DNA from: Streptomyces eurocidicus
GTDB taxonomy: Bacteria > Actinomycetota > Actinomycetes > Streptomycetales > Streptomycetaceae
Reading direction: 5' to 3'
DNA length: 64,000 bases
NCBI RefSeq assembly: GCF_002891295.1
Contig: NZ_LGUI01000012.1
Span: forward strand, 62,001-126,000
Position numbers and translations under genes: made by a program
Shown here: positions 15,697 through 24,156 of the stretch, in pieces
Numbering within the stretch: position 1 is the stretch's first letter
How the letters are laid out: every line of letters starts with the position of its first letter
The notes under the pieces: generated by a model
What the model was told of the DNA's origin: nothing
The model's input: only the letters and a program-made list of their open reading frames with translations
Database searches by the model: none

Positions 15697-16068
15697 TCAG
15701 TACTTGTCGATCCCGCTGGTGGGCGTGTGCTGCCCGCCACCGCCGCCGCCCGCCGGAGCGCCGGCCGTGTCGACGCCCTTCATCGTGGCGGCGATCTCCG
15801 CGTCCGTGGCACCGGTGGAACGGTGCGTCAGGACAACGGCTTCACGGACCTGGTCGACGAGGCGACGCACGCGGTCGTGGTCGTCGTTCAGGTCCATCTG
15901 GGCCTTGCGGAAGGCGCGGTGGGCGTCACCCTTCCACGAACCGCCGTCGAGCGTGGCGATGACGTTCGCCAGCTTGCGGAGGTTCGCCGAGAAGTGGCCG
16001 GTGGTCAGATCCATGGCGTCCGTGAATGCCTTGAACGCCTTGTCATCGACCTTTTGCTTGTCTGTCAT
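15697..16068 (-). CDS. esxB: WXG100 protein EsxB-like, T7SS substrate
   Basis: 123 residues. A two-helix WXG100 fold with W-K-G at the turn (DGGSWKGDAHRAF), second helix through RRLVDQVREAVV, then a flexible tail HRSTGATDAEIAATMKG ending in a Gly run and HTPTSGIDKY. The D-A-E-I-A section may supply the export signal. Start ATG 16068 follows AAAGGTGG. Expected to dimerise with the product of the gene 100 bases downstream. Confidence 0.92.
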   Translation of the reverse strand: MTDKQKVDDKAFKAFTDAMDLTTGHFSANLRKLANVIATLDGGSWKGDAHRAFRKAQMDLNDDHDRVRRLVDQVREAVVLTHRSTGATDAEIAATMKGVDTAGAPAGGGGGGQHTPTSGIDKY

Positions 16069-16167
16069 GTTCCACCTTTCCCCACGAGGGGTTTTTTCTT
16101 GGGTGCGTGGTTGGTGCCGACCGGGGCAGCGGGCTTTCGCCTTCGCCGGCCAGCCATCCGGGAAGTA

Positions 16168-17436
16168 TCACTGTCCGGGGCCGGGCCCCGGGCCGTACGG
16201 GGGTGAGGGCGTGGGCGCGTACGGATTCGGCGCGGCCGCTGCGCGCTTGCGTCGCCGGACGAATACGGTGGCGGCCACCGCCGCGACGACTGCGGCTCCC
16301 GCGCCGATGCCGATCCAGAGGGTGCTGTTGCCGCTGTCCCGGCTCTCGGCCGCCTTCTCTTCGGGGGTCGGCGCCTTGGCGTCGTTCTTCGCCTTCGGGG
16401 ATGGCGCGGTCGAGGGCTTCGCGTCCTTTTCCGCAGCGGCGAGGAGGGGGTTGACGTCGGCGGGGCCCGGGTTGCCTTCACCATCTACAAGGACCTTGCG
16501 GGGGCGGACGATGCCGTAGCCGATGTAGATGCTGGGCACCTTTCCCGTGGTGGGCTTTCCCGCCGTGTCCATCATGACCCGGAGGACCTGGTTGTTGGTC
16601 CAGTCGGGGTGCTTGGACCAGATGAGGGCGGCGGAGGCGGAGACGACGGCGGTGGCCTGACTGGTTCCGTCCCCAGCGCAGAAACCCTTGCTCTTGGTAC
16701 AACGCCCCGGAATCTCAGCTCCGGAAGCAGCAAGTGCCACGTTGCTGGCACTGTTCGACCATTTGGTCACCGTCCCCGAACGATCCACCGCGCCTACCGA
16801 AACAACCCCGGGGAGCGCCGCAGGGTAGTGGGGAAAATTGACTTCGTCACCGTCGTTGCCCGACCCCGCGAAGATCAAGCTACCTTTTTCGAGGGCGTAT
16901 TTCACAGCGGACGCAGTCAATGGAGCCTGGCCAGCTTCCGCGGGGCCAGCCATAGAGATGTTGATTACTCGTGCACCGTGGTCCGCTGCGTAACGAATCG
17001 CTCTCGCCCAGAGCGGGTCATCGGCGTCGGCTGTGGGATCCCCCGCTGTTCTCACGGGAAGAATCTTGGCTCCAGGAGCGAGCCCTTGGATTCCTTCTCC
17101 AACGTCCCTGCCAGCGATCATCGCGGCCATGTTCGTGCCATGCCCGTTCTCGTCTTCGTTGGCGCCTTTCGGCTTGTTGGAAACGTCTGTGCCCGGCAAG
17201 ACCTGCCCGTTCAGCTCCGGGACAGAAGAATCAACACCCGTGTCGAGGACCGCGACGGTCACGCCTTCTCCCCGGCTGACCTTCCACATGTCATCAGCCT
17301 GCATAGCGTCCAGGTACCACTGCCTTGCACGCATATCCTCTGCAGTCGCTCGTGGTGCACCGCCACCGAGCAGCACGGCTACCGCACCGATCAGTGGCAA
17401 GGCACATCGCAGCGCTCTGCCAGGCAGGTACGGCAT
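16168..17436 (-). CDS. mycP: Mycosin 1, T7SS subtilisin-like protease
   Basis: 422 residues. A signal peptide (~1-32) is followed by an S8 peptidase domain with the triad D65 (AVLDTGVD), H99 (ENGHGTNMA) and S259 (GDGTSQATA). Oxyanion Asn is in GSGNDGD. A Lys/Ala/Pro linker leads to a C-terminal TM (~389-410) and basic tail RRRKR, so the protease faces outside, anchored. Mycosins stabilise the ESX membrane complex and process substrates. Start ATG 17436 has AAGGAGG 10 bases upstream; upstream in-frame starts would mask the signal peptide. Codon use is noticeably AT-richer than in mycosin 2. Confidence 0.93.
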   Translation of the reverse strand: MPYLPGRALRCALPLIGAVAVLLGGGAPRATAEDMRARQWYLDAMQADDMWKVSRGEGVTVAVLDTGVDSSVPELNGQVLPGTDVSNKPKGANEDENGHGTNMAAMIAGRDVGEGIQGLAPGAKILPVRTAGDPTADADDPLWARAIRYAADHGARVINISMAGPAEAGQAPLTASAVKYALEKGSLIFAGSGNDGDEVNFPHYPAALPGVVSVGAVDRSGTVTKWSNSASNVALAASGAEIPGRCTKSKGFCAGDGTSQATAVVSASAALIWSKHPDWTNNQVLRVMMDTAGKPTTGKVPSIYIGYGIVRPRKVLVDGEGNPGPADVNPLLAAAEKDAKPSTAPSPKAKNDAKAPTPEEKAAESRDSGNSTLWIGIGAGAAVVAAVAATVFVRRRKRAAAAPNPYAPTPSPPYGPGPGPGQ

Positions 17437-17480
17437 GGGTCGGCAGCCTCCTTGGGGGCGCGAAGATGGCATCAGCGGTA

Positions 17481-18929
17481 CTAGTCGATGACGGGTGGGA
17501 CGGTCCCGCGGTGTCCCTCTGTCCACGTTTCCTCGTCCTCTACGAGGTACTCGGGCCTCTTCCCGGTCCAACGCCGAGCATCCTTGGGCGAAGGGACGCC
17601 GGGGTGTGGCAGAGCGCCCATTCCTGGCCCGCCCCGTACGAGTCCTGTGCCGCCCGGAGTGAATTCCGCCGTTCCTCCGCGCGGCGCACGTGGGACGCCA
17701 GCTGCGCCACCAGGCTCGGTGGCCAACCTGCGGCCAGCGGCTGGGTTCCGGGCGCCTGAAGCCCCGCCTCCAGGCATACCTCCGAAGCCGCCCATGCCCA
17801 TGGGGCCACGACTCGCCGTGGCACGCTCCTCTCCGACGACCGTGCCACGGGGCATGTTCGGCGCAACGGAACCAGGCGCCGGGCGAGCTGGGATACCACC
17901 CACAACCCCGTCGCGTGAGCCGGTAGGCGGAACTTTCCCGGACCAGGGCCTCGCCGTTCCGCCCTCAGGGGGCTGTCCCATGTCGAACCGTCGGCCCGGC
18001 CCGGCTCCTTCTCTGCCTGCGTAGGGAACGCCAGGCAGGCCAATGTGAGGCCCTGCCGAAAGTGGCGGTACAGAGGGGTCTCCCGGGTATCGGGGGATAT
18101 CCGAAGGGGGGCGTGAGATCTCCGGCTTAGTAATGACATCCGGAGACGGAGCCGGTCCCGAAGAGTCGATGTTGGTGCCCGAGATGTACCGGGGCTCCGG
18201 CAGAGGAGCCAGATGCTCCGTCCCAGAGCCTGAAGACACGTTGATCCCAGGAAGCCTGGTCACGCCTTCGGGCCCCTGGTGCGGCGCTACAGGCCCGCTT
18301 CCCATGGAGCCGACAGCGTCGGAAAAGGCCGTACGGCGAGCTCCCGCCCCAGCGCCTGCGCCTGCGCCTGCGCCTGACGATCCGCTGCCTCCTGAGGGCG
18401 GCGATGCGAACTCCTGCTCTCGTAGACCCACGGAGTCCTTGAGCTGGGGCGGCAGCCCGAACCTCGGCTCCTCCAGCTTCCTGAGGTCCTCGTTAACAAT
18501 GCCGTAGTAGTTGTCCAGCCCGACCAGCAGATCCGCGGCCTCGTCCCGCTTCTTCAGCCGCGCCTTGTCCTTCTCCGGATCCGCGTAGCACATCATGTCC
18601 GGCTGCGGCATGGCGGACTTGGCCTTGGCGAGGCCCTCGCCGGCCTTCTTCATCGCTTCGCCGGCGGATGACACGTAGTGGGCCAGCTTCGTGGTCTGCA
18701 TGACCGTCTTCTCGCCCCACGTGTGGAACGCCTTGCCGCCCTCGCCCTCCAGCTTGACCTGGGTGAAGTACACCTTGAGGTCTTTGCTGATGGAGTCGAG
18801 CGCGCCGAATGCCTCGGCCAGCGCGTGTGCGACATCGCTCAGCCGGTCGGGCTTGGAGTTCGCCACCATCGCGTAGAGCTGCTCGTGGCTGTAGTGGTCG
18901 AACTTGCCCTTGCTCTTGTCGTCGCTCAT
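17481..18929 (-). CDS. EspB/PPE-like T7SS protein with Pro-Gly-rich tail
   Basis: 482 residues. The N-terminal ~150 residues are helical, with DHYSHEQLYAMVANSKP, DVAHALAEAFGAL, and a W-G-E turn (FHTWGEKTV), resembling the helical secretion domain of WXG/PPE/EspB proteins. Residues ~175-482 are low-complexity Gly/Pro/Ala/Ser/Arg, including an AGAGAGAGAGA run. It lies in the esx operon between the 151-residue protein (11-base gap) and mycosin 1 (44 bases), so secretion through this T7SS and processing by mycosin are plausible. Automatic pipelines may miscall the tail as IF-2. Confidence 0.75.
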   Translation of the reverse strand: MSDDKSKGKFDHYSHEQLYAMVANSKPDRLSDVAHALAEAFGALDSISKDLKVYFTQVKLEGEGGKAFHTWGEKTVMQTTKLAHYVSSAGEAMKKAGEGLAKAKSAMPQPDMMCYADPEKDKARLKKRDEAADLLVGLDNYYGIVNEDLRKLEEPRFGLPPQLKDSVGLREQEFASPPSGGSGSSGAGAGAGAGAGARRTAFSDAVGSMGSGPVAPHQGPEGVTRLPGINVSSGSGTEHLAPLPEPRYISGTNIDSSGPAPSPDVITKPEISRPPSDIPRYPGDPSVPPLSAGPHIGLPGVPYAGREGAGPGRRFDMGQPPEGGTARPWSGKVPPTGSRDGVVGGIPARPAPGSVAPNMPRGTVVGEERATASRGPMGMGGFGGMPGGGASGARNPAAGRRLATEPGGAAGVPRAPRGGTAEFTPGGTGLVRGGPGMGALPHPGVPSPKDARRWTGKRPEYLVEDEETWTEGHRGTVPPVID

Positions 18930-18940
18930 CTACTGATCCC

Positions 18941-19396
18941 CTAGAACCCGCCGCCGCCTCCGCTGGTGCCCCCGCCCCCGGGGGCATCCCTCTTCAAAGC
19001 GGCGGCCCGGTCACGCTCGTACTCCTGCGTACGCTTCTGAATGGACCGCAGCTTCTCCGCCTCTTCGGCGTCGATGCCGTCGTACCCGCGCTCGGCGATC
19101 ACCGCCGCGAGGCCCGTCGCCTCCAGCTGGTCGCCGAATACCTTGGACAGCGCCAGCAGCCGTTCATGAACCTTGTCGTACAGGCCCGCCAGGTCCTTCG
19201 CCGACCCGAATCCGACACCGAACGCATCCACCGGCACCTTCTGGTCGCCCATGGACTTCGACGAAGCCTTCGACTTCTCCAGCTTCTCGACAGCCGCGTC
19301 GATGCGGCCCTGGAACGACTTCAGCGTCAAGGGCTCTTTGGCGAGCTTGCCTTCCCCCGACGGCGTGTACCCGCTGCCCTGATCCTGCCCTGTCAC
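18941..19396 (-). CDS. Small helical protein, first gene of the esx operon
   Basis: 151 residues: two or three amphipathic helices (SFQGRIDAAVEKLEKSKAS; LYDKVHERLLALSKVFGDQ; AEEAEKLRSIQKRTQEYERD) and a Gly-rich end. Size and layout suggest an EspC/WXG-like partner of the next gene, but no WXG is present. The ATG 19396 start has GGGGG-type pairing upstream. A good promoter lies just upstream, so this gene probably leads the operon that ends with esxA. Confidence 0.75.
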   Translation of the reverse strand: MTGQDQGSGYTPSGEGKLAKEPLTLKSFQGRIDAAVEKLEKSKASSKSMGDQKVPVDAFGVGFGSAKDLAGLYDKVHERLLALSKVFGDQLEATGLAAVIAERGYDGIDAEEAEKLRSIQKRTQEYERDRAAALKRDAPGGGGTSGGGGGF

Positions 19397-19438
19397 CCCG
19401 ACCCCCTACCCGTGTAGCCCCCAAGGAGCGCCACAGTA

Positions 19439-19467
19439 ACTGTAGTCACTGACATCCAGCGCCCCAA
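19439..19467 (-). promoter_or_regulatory. Probable promoter of the esx operon
   Basis: On the minus strand TTGGGG (19467-19462) and TACAGT (19444-19439) are separated by exactly 17 bases, 43 bases before the 19396 start codon. A palindrome ACAGT-A-ACTGT (19433-19443) overlaps the -10 box and could be an operator. Confidence 0.45.
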
Positions 19468-19474
19468 CTGGATA

Positions 19475-19496
19475 CCCGTCAAGACCGTTTGACGGG
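19475..19496 (-). terminator. Hairpin after mycosin 2
   Basis: CCCGTCAA (19475-19482) pairs with TTGACGGG (19489-19496), loop GACCGT, directly after the mycosin 2 stop on the minus strand. It separates the eccB-mycP2 unit from the esx operon promoter. Confidence 0.55.
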
Positions 19497-19498
19497 CG

Positions 19499-21052
19499 TC
19501 ACACGCTCCGTGAGGAGGCGCGGCGGCGGTGGTCGCGGAGGACCACCGCCGTGCCGGCGATCACCGCCACCAGGACGCCCGCGCCGCCCAGGGCGTACGT
19601 GGCCAGGCGCTCCTGGCGTTCCCGGGGGGTCTCGCCCAGGGACAGCGGGGCCGCTTCCGGGGCGTGGACCGTGCGGGCCGTCACCTTGTCCGGGGTCACC
19701 TTGTCGACCGGGTGGGCGTCCTCCGTGAGGGCGCGGACCGGGTCGATGACGCCCCAGCCGACGTAGCGGTCGTGGTCGTTCGTGGCGCGTTCGGCCGTCT
19801 GCTCGATCTGGGCGACGACCTGGTGCTGCTTCCAGTCCGGGTGCTTGGCGCGGATGAGGGCGGCGACGCCGGCGACGTACGGGGCGGAGAAGCTCGTGCC
19901 GTTGTCGACGCACTGGCCGCCGAGCGGGACGGTCGAGACCATCTCGACGCCGGGCGCGGCCACGCCGATGAACTCGCCGGGCTGGGAGAAGACGGCGCGC
20001 TCGTTGTTGCGGTCGGAAGCGGCCACGGCGAGGACGCCCTTGTACGCGGCGGGGTAGGTCTCCTTGACGTTCCCGTCGAGGCCGTCGTTGCCCGCCGAGG
20101 CCACGACGACGATGTCCTTCGCCAGGGCGTCCTTGACGGCCAGTTCCAGGTCGGAGTCGGGGAGGAGCGGCTTCGAGGTGTCCTGCGAGATGTTGATGAC
20201 GCGGGCGCCCGCCTCTACGGCGTGCTTGATGCCCTCGGCGAGGGTCCGGGACGTGCCCGTGCCCTTCTCGTCGTTCTGCCGGATCGGGATGATGACCGAC
20301 TCGGGCGCGATGCCGACGAATCCGCTGCCGGCCGACGGGCGGGCGGCGATGATGCCCGCGACCTTCGTGCCGTGGCCGACGAGGTCGAGCGTGGGATCGC
20401 GCGGTACCTCCGGGGTCTGCTTCTCCTTTTCCCGCTGCTTTTCCTTCTCCCGTTCCTTCTCTCGCTCCTTCTCCTTCTCTTTCTCCTTTTCCCGCTCCTT
20501 CTCCTTCTGCCGCTCTTCCTCCTCCTTCTTCTTCCTCTCCTCTTCCTTGCTCTTCTCCGATGCCTTCGGCGTCGGCGACGGGGTTCCCGAGGGCTTGGCC
20601 GACGGCTTCTTCTCGGGGCTCTTCCTGGCCGGCGTCGTGGGGTCGTCCTTCGGGCCGTCCTTCGAGGCCGCCCTGACACCCGCCGACCCGTCCTGGGCCT
20701 GGGCCCCTTCCTTCATGCCGGCCAGCAGGTCCACCCCGCTCTTGACGTCGACGGCGTCCTTGAGCTGCGGGTTCCTGACGTCCACGCCGGTGTCGATGAC
20801 GGCGACGCGGACCGGGTTGCCCTGGGCGTCCTTGCCCTTGGTGTCCTGCCACAGCCGGTCGAGGAGGATCCGCTGGAGCGACCAGGGGGTGCCCTGGATG
20901 GTCCTGGCGGGGTAGCTCGTGCACTCGCCGCTGCCGTCCAGCGACAAGGGGGCCGCCGACGCCGCCACGTGCGGGCCCGTCAACGTGGTGAGGACGGCGG
21001 CCGTCAGGGCGACGGTGACCGAGGTCGTGGTGCGTGGCATCGGGTCCGTCAC
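19499..21052 (-). CDS. mycP: Mycosin 2, T7SS subtilisin-like protease with long charged insert
   Basis: 517 residues. A signal peptide (~1-34) precedes an S8 domain with D87 (AVIDTGVD), H227 (LVGHGTKVAG) and S386 (NGTSFSAP), oxyanion region ASAGNDG. A C-terminal TM (~488-508) has a basic end. D87 and H227 are 140 residues apart against 34 in mycosin 1. The extra ~106 residues include an almost pure Lys/Glu/Arg stretch (~167-212), likely a rigid charged helix in the loop that family members cleave or expose. Its GTG start at 21052 overlaps the eccB stop (GTGA), showing translational coupling; ATG at 21040 is an alternative start. Confidence 0.93.
   Translation of the reverse strand: MTDPMPRTTTSVTVALTAAVLTTLTGPHVAASAAPLSLDGSGECTSYPARTIQGTPWSLQRILLDRLWQDTKGKDAQGNPVRVAVIDTGVDVRNPQLKDAVDVKSGVDLLAGMKEGAQAQDGSAGVRAASKDGPKDDPTTPARKSPEKKPSAKPSGTPSPTPKASEKSKEEERKKKEEEERQKEKEREKEKEKEKEREKEREKEKQREKEKQTPEVPRDPTLDLVGHGTKVAGIIAARPSAGSGFVGIAPESVIIPIRQNDEKGTGTSRTLAEGIKHAVEAGARVINISQDTSKPLLPDSDLELAVKDALAKDIVVVASAGNDGLDGNVKETYPAAYKGVLAVAASDRNNERAVFSQPGEFIGVAAPGVEMVSTVPLGGQCVDNGTSFSAPYVAGVAALIRAKHPDWKQHQVVAQIEQTAERATNDHDRYVGWGVIDPVRALTEDAHPVDKVTPDKVTARTVHAPEAAPLSLGETPRERQERLATYALGGAGVLVAVIAGTAVVLRDHRRRASSRSV
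20421..20557. repeat. Homopyrimidine/homopurine tract inside mycosin 2
   Basis: The plus strand is almost uninterrupted C/T built from CTTCTCC, TTTTCCCG and CTTCCTC units, encoding the Lys/Glu/Arg helix of mycosin 2. Such tracts are mirror-like, can form triplex DNA, and are prone to length change. Confidence 0.7.
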
Positions 21053-22635
21053 CGTCCCTGCGGCTGCCTGGCGCTGTTCGCGTCCAGTCGCGGCCCGGTC
21101 GGCAGGAACTGCGACCAGTTGGTCGGGACGGCCAGGGGGTCCACGTTCCGGTAGCCGAGTCTGATGCGGGCCTGGTCCGCCTCCGGCGGCGCTGCGGCGC
21201 CGCCCTCCGCCCCGCCCGTGCCCGGCGAAGGCGCCGCGCTCTCGCCGATCTTCGACTTGCCCGCCGCGCTGTCGTTGTTGGACTGGACCGCGTAGCGCAG
21301 CCCGGTGTCGGTGACCAGGAAGACCGAGCCGCTGTTGGTCTGGCGGCCGGTGACCTGGCGGTAGAGGAGGCCCGAGCCGGGGGTGACGTACGCGCTGGTG
21401 GCGCCGTCGGGGATGGTGGCCGGGTACTCGGTGCCCGCCCAGGTGGCCAGCTCAGGGGTGCCGGAGGCGGACATGCCGCCGAAGACGCTGCAGACGGTGT
21501 CCTTGGCCGCGGTGTTCGCGGTCGGGTTCACGCTGTTGACCTGCCGGGGCACCTGGGCGGGCCAGTGGTACTTCCCGTAGAAGTCCTCTTCGTGCGGGGT
21601 GAAGGCGGCCGCGCTGACCCGCTCGGGCACTCCGGCCTGACCCAGCGTCGTCAGCTTCCGGCTGTTCAGGAGCAGCTTGGCGACGAGCTCGGAGACGCGC
21701 CGCACCTGACCGGGCAGCACCACGTAGTGCTGGGTGCCCGTGCCGGTGGGCGCTTCGAGGACCATGCCGACGCGGTTGGCCCGGGGCGGCAGGCTGGCCA
21801 CGCCCGCGTTCGCGCCGGCCTCCTCGCGCATCTCGGGGAAGACGATGGGCGTGCCCTCGTGGAAGGTGTCGAGCCAGTCCTTGGTGACGCGCTGCGGCTG
21901 GGCGCCGTCGCTGAACAGGGAGCGCAGCAGCAGGTTCTGGTCGGCGGGGTCGGCGGACTTCCAGTCGGCGCCGCCGAGCAGGTACCTCACGCCCTGGGGG
22001 TCGACGAGGTAGCGGGCGTCGTCGGGCCCCTGGACGTACAGGGCCTGGTTGCCGCGCAGGCGCTGCTCGCCGGTGAGCTTCTTGAGCTTGGGGTCGTGAC
22101 CGGCGAAGAGGAAGACCGCCTTCTGGGTGGTCCGGCCGCCGGCACCGGGCTGTTCGCAGACGGCCCACTGCTTCTGCTTGCCCGCCTCGCCCGCGCTGGG
22201 CATCCGGTCGGGCGCGTACGGGATGCCGACGGTCGGGCCGCGCGGGATGTGGCCGTTGTCGAGCTCGGATTCCTTCACCTTGATGACGGTGGACTTGTCG
22301 GGGGTGAGGAGGAGCTTCGCGGACGCGAAGTTGAGGACCGGGTGCAGCTGCTTCTTGCCGTCGGTCTTCAGGACGACGTAGCGGGTGGTGGACTGGCTAC
22401 CGACGATGACGTGTGCGGCCTCGTCGTCCCAGCCCTTCGGCGCGGTCGGCCTGAACATGCCCCACGCGCCGAAGCCGGCGACCAGCACCGCGCCGACGAT
22501 GACGCCGGGCAGCACCGCGCGCAGCGGACGCGGAGCGCCTTCCTCCGTGCCACTGGGCGAGGGTTGCAGGAACGCCGCGACCGTGCGCTTCTTCGCGAAG
22601 GTGTAGGCATTGAGCTCATCCCGCCGTGATGCCAT
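21049..22635 (-). CDS. eccB: EccB, type VII secretion core protein
   Basis: 528 residues. The family N-terminus MASRRDELNAYTFAKKR is followed by one TM (~40-60) and a long extracytoplasmic domain with the usual features: YVVLKTDGKKQLHPVLNFASAKLLL, CEQPG, YLVDPQGVRYLL and a late VCSVFGG Cys. EccB sits on the outer face of the ESX complex and is thought to be its main periplasmic-side core. It is first in an operon with mycosin 2 (4-base overlap). ATG 22635 is fixed by the conserved N-terminus. Confidence 0.96.
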   Translation of the reverse strand: MASRRDELNAYTFAKKRTVAAFLQPSPSGTEEGAPRPLRAVLPGVIVGAVLVAGFGAWGMFRPTAPKGWDDEAAHVIVGSQSTTRYVVLKTDGKKQLHPVLNFASAKLLLTPDKSTVIKVKESELDNGHIPRGPTVGIPYAPDRMPSAGEAGKQKQWAVCEQPGAGGRTTQKAVFLFAGHDPKLKKLTGEQRLRGNQALYVQGPDDARYLVDPQGVRYLLGGADWKSADPADQNLLLRSLFSDGAQPQRVTKDWLDTFHEGTPIVFPEMREEAGANAGVASLPPRANRVGMVLEAPTGTGTQHYVVLPGQVRRVSELVAKLLLNSRKLTTLGQAGVPERVSAAAFTPHEEDFYGKYHWPAQVPRQVNSVNPTANTAAKDTVCSVFGGMSASGTPELATWAGTEYPATIPDGATSAYVTPGSGLLYRQVTGRQTNSGSVFLVTDTGLRYAVQSNNDSAAGKSKIGESAAPSPGTGGAEGGAAAPPEADQARIRLGYRNVDPLAVPTNWSQFLPTGPRLDANSARQPQGR

Positions 22636-22872
22636 GTGTAGCCGCTTCTCCCCAAGTCGTCGGCGTCGGTGGACAGGCGCTGCCCGCGGTCCGGTTGTCG
22701 TACCGGCCCCCTACTATGCCGGTAGCGATCGGCGCACCCGTCAGGGGATGCCGCTGATCCGGGACGACGGTCACGGGCTTGCCGTGGCGGAGAAGTGACG
22801 GAGACACGGGCTCCGGCGCCGGCCACGGAGGTGGCGGGCGACGGGCCGGCGACGATGGGGGCTTGACGGGCA
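22636..22872. promoter_or_regulatory. eccB/eccE divergent control region
   Basis: 237 bases between divergent eccB and eccE. It must hold both promoters, but I see no convincing -10/-35 pair or strong palindrome, and no gene. Confidence 0.3.
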
Positions 22873-24156
22873 ATGGGTGCCGCAACGCGCGTACGGAACC
22901 CCGGGGCCGCAGGCGCGGGGGCGGGCGTGGTCGCGCCACGGCCCGTGGCACGGGCGGTGAGCATGGGGCCCGTGAGACTTCAGCAGCTGGTGCTGGCCGA
23001 GGTGGCCGCCGCCCTGGTGCTGGCCGCGTGGGTCTCGGGCGAACCGCTGCTGATGGCGCCCGCGGTGGCCGTCGCCGCGCTGCTGGTGCTGCTCGCGGTG
23101 GTGCAGCTCGGTCAGCGGCCGATAGCGGAGTGGCTGGTGGCGGCGGTGACCCTGCGGGGACGCGCGCGGCGCGTGGCCCCGGCCGGCGCGGGCACGGACC
23201 CGGGGATCGCGCCGGTCGTGGAGTGCGAGCCGGCCCTGCGGACCGCTTCCTTCGCCGACCGTGAGCGCCGTGAGATCGGTCTGGTCGGCGACGGCACGTT
23301 CGTGACGGCGGTGCTCCGGCTCGACGCCGTGGACGCGCCGCTGCGGCCGCTGCGGGTGGAGAAGGCCCTGCCGCTGGCCCTGCTGCGGGACGCGATGGAC
23401 GTCGACGGGATCTGTCTGGAGTCCGTACAGGTGGTGCAGAGCACCCTGCCCGCGCCCGCGCCGCATCTGCCGGCCGAGTCCCTGGCCACGCGGAACTACG
23501 CGCCGTTGCAGGCCCAGTCGGGCTCCCCGGCGGTGCGCATGACCTGGGTGGCGCTGAAGCTCGACCCGGAGCTGTGCCCGGAGGCCGTCGAGGCGCGGGG
23601 CGGCGGCGAGGAGGGCGCGCGGCGCTGCGTGCTGCGCACGGCGGACCAGCTCGTGAGCCGGTTGCAGGGCGCGGGCTTCCGGGCGGCGCCGCTGTCGGAG
23701 GAGGAGCTGAGGGCCGCGATATCCCTCGCCGCTAACGTCAACCCGGTGGCCTCCGCGCAGGCCGGGCGGGCCGGCGCGCCCGTACGGCGGACGCTGGAGA
23801 CCGTACGGGCCTGGCGGTGCGACGACCGATGGCACACGACGTACTGGGTGGCGCGCTGGCCGCAGCTCGGCCCGACGGCCACTCCCCTGCCGCAGTTGGC
23901 CGCCCTGCTCACCTCGCTGCCCGCGCTGGCGACGACCCTCAGCCTCACGCTCGGGCGCGGTGGCACCCGCGACGGGCGGCACGCGCCGACGATGACCGCA
24001 CACGTCCGGGTGACCGGCCGCAGTTCCGACGAACTGGCCACGACGCGGCGGGACCTGGAGCGTGCGGCGCGCGCCGTACGGGCCGGGCTGGTCCGGCTCG
24101 ACCACGAGCAGGTGCCCGGCGTCCTCGCCACGCTGCCCCTGGGAGGTACGCGCTGA
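22873..24156 (+). CDS. eccE: EccE, type VII secretion protein
   Basis: 427 residues. The basic N-terminus MGAATRVRNPG matches the family start. Two adjacent TMs (~35-78; LQQLVLAEVAAALVLAAW and LLVLLAVVQL) are followed by a cytoplasmic domain with LPLALLRDAMDVDGICLESVQVV-like and ARNY-like motifs. EccE forms the periphery of the ESX complex. Its TGA overlaps the ATG of the next gene (TGATG), so the two are coupled. Confidence 0.9.
   Translation: MGAATRVRNPGAAGAGAGVVAPRPVARAVSMGPVRLQQLVLAEVAAALVLAAWVSGEPLLMAPAVAVAALLVLLAVVQLGQRPIAEWLVAAVTLRGRARRVAPAGAGTDPGIAPVVECEPALRTASFADRERREIGLVGDGTFVTAVLRLDAVDAPLRPLRVEKALPLALLRDAMDVDGICLESVQVVQSTLPAPAPHLPAESLATRNYAPLQAQSGSPAVRMTWVALKLDPELCPEAVEARGGGEEGARRCVLRTADQLVSRLQGAGFRAAPLSEEELRAAISLAANVNPVASAQAGRAGAPVRRTLETVRAWRCDDRWHTTYWVARWPQLGPTATPLPQLAALLTSLPALATTLSLTLGRGGTRDGRHAPTMTAHVRVTGRSSDELATTRRDLERAARAVRAGLVRLDHEQVPGVLATLPLGGTR

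Noticed and set aside
17481..18100. Possible translation initiation factor IF-2 similarity of the 482-residue protein tail
   Set aside because: Only Gly/Pro/Arg low complexity is shared; there is no GTPase domain, and the real infB lies at 36.2-39.3 kb.
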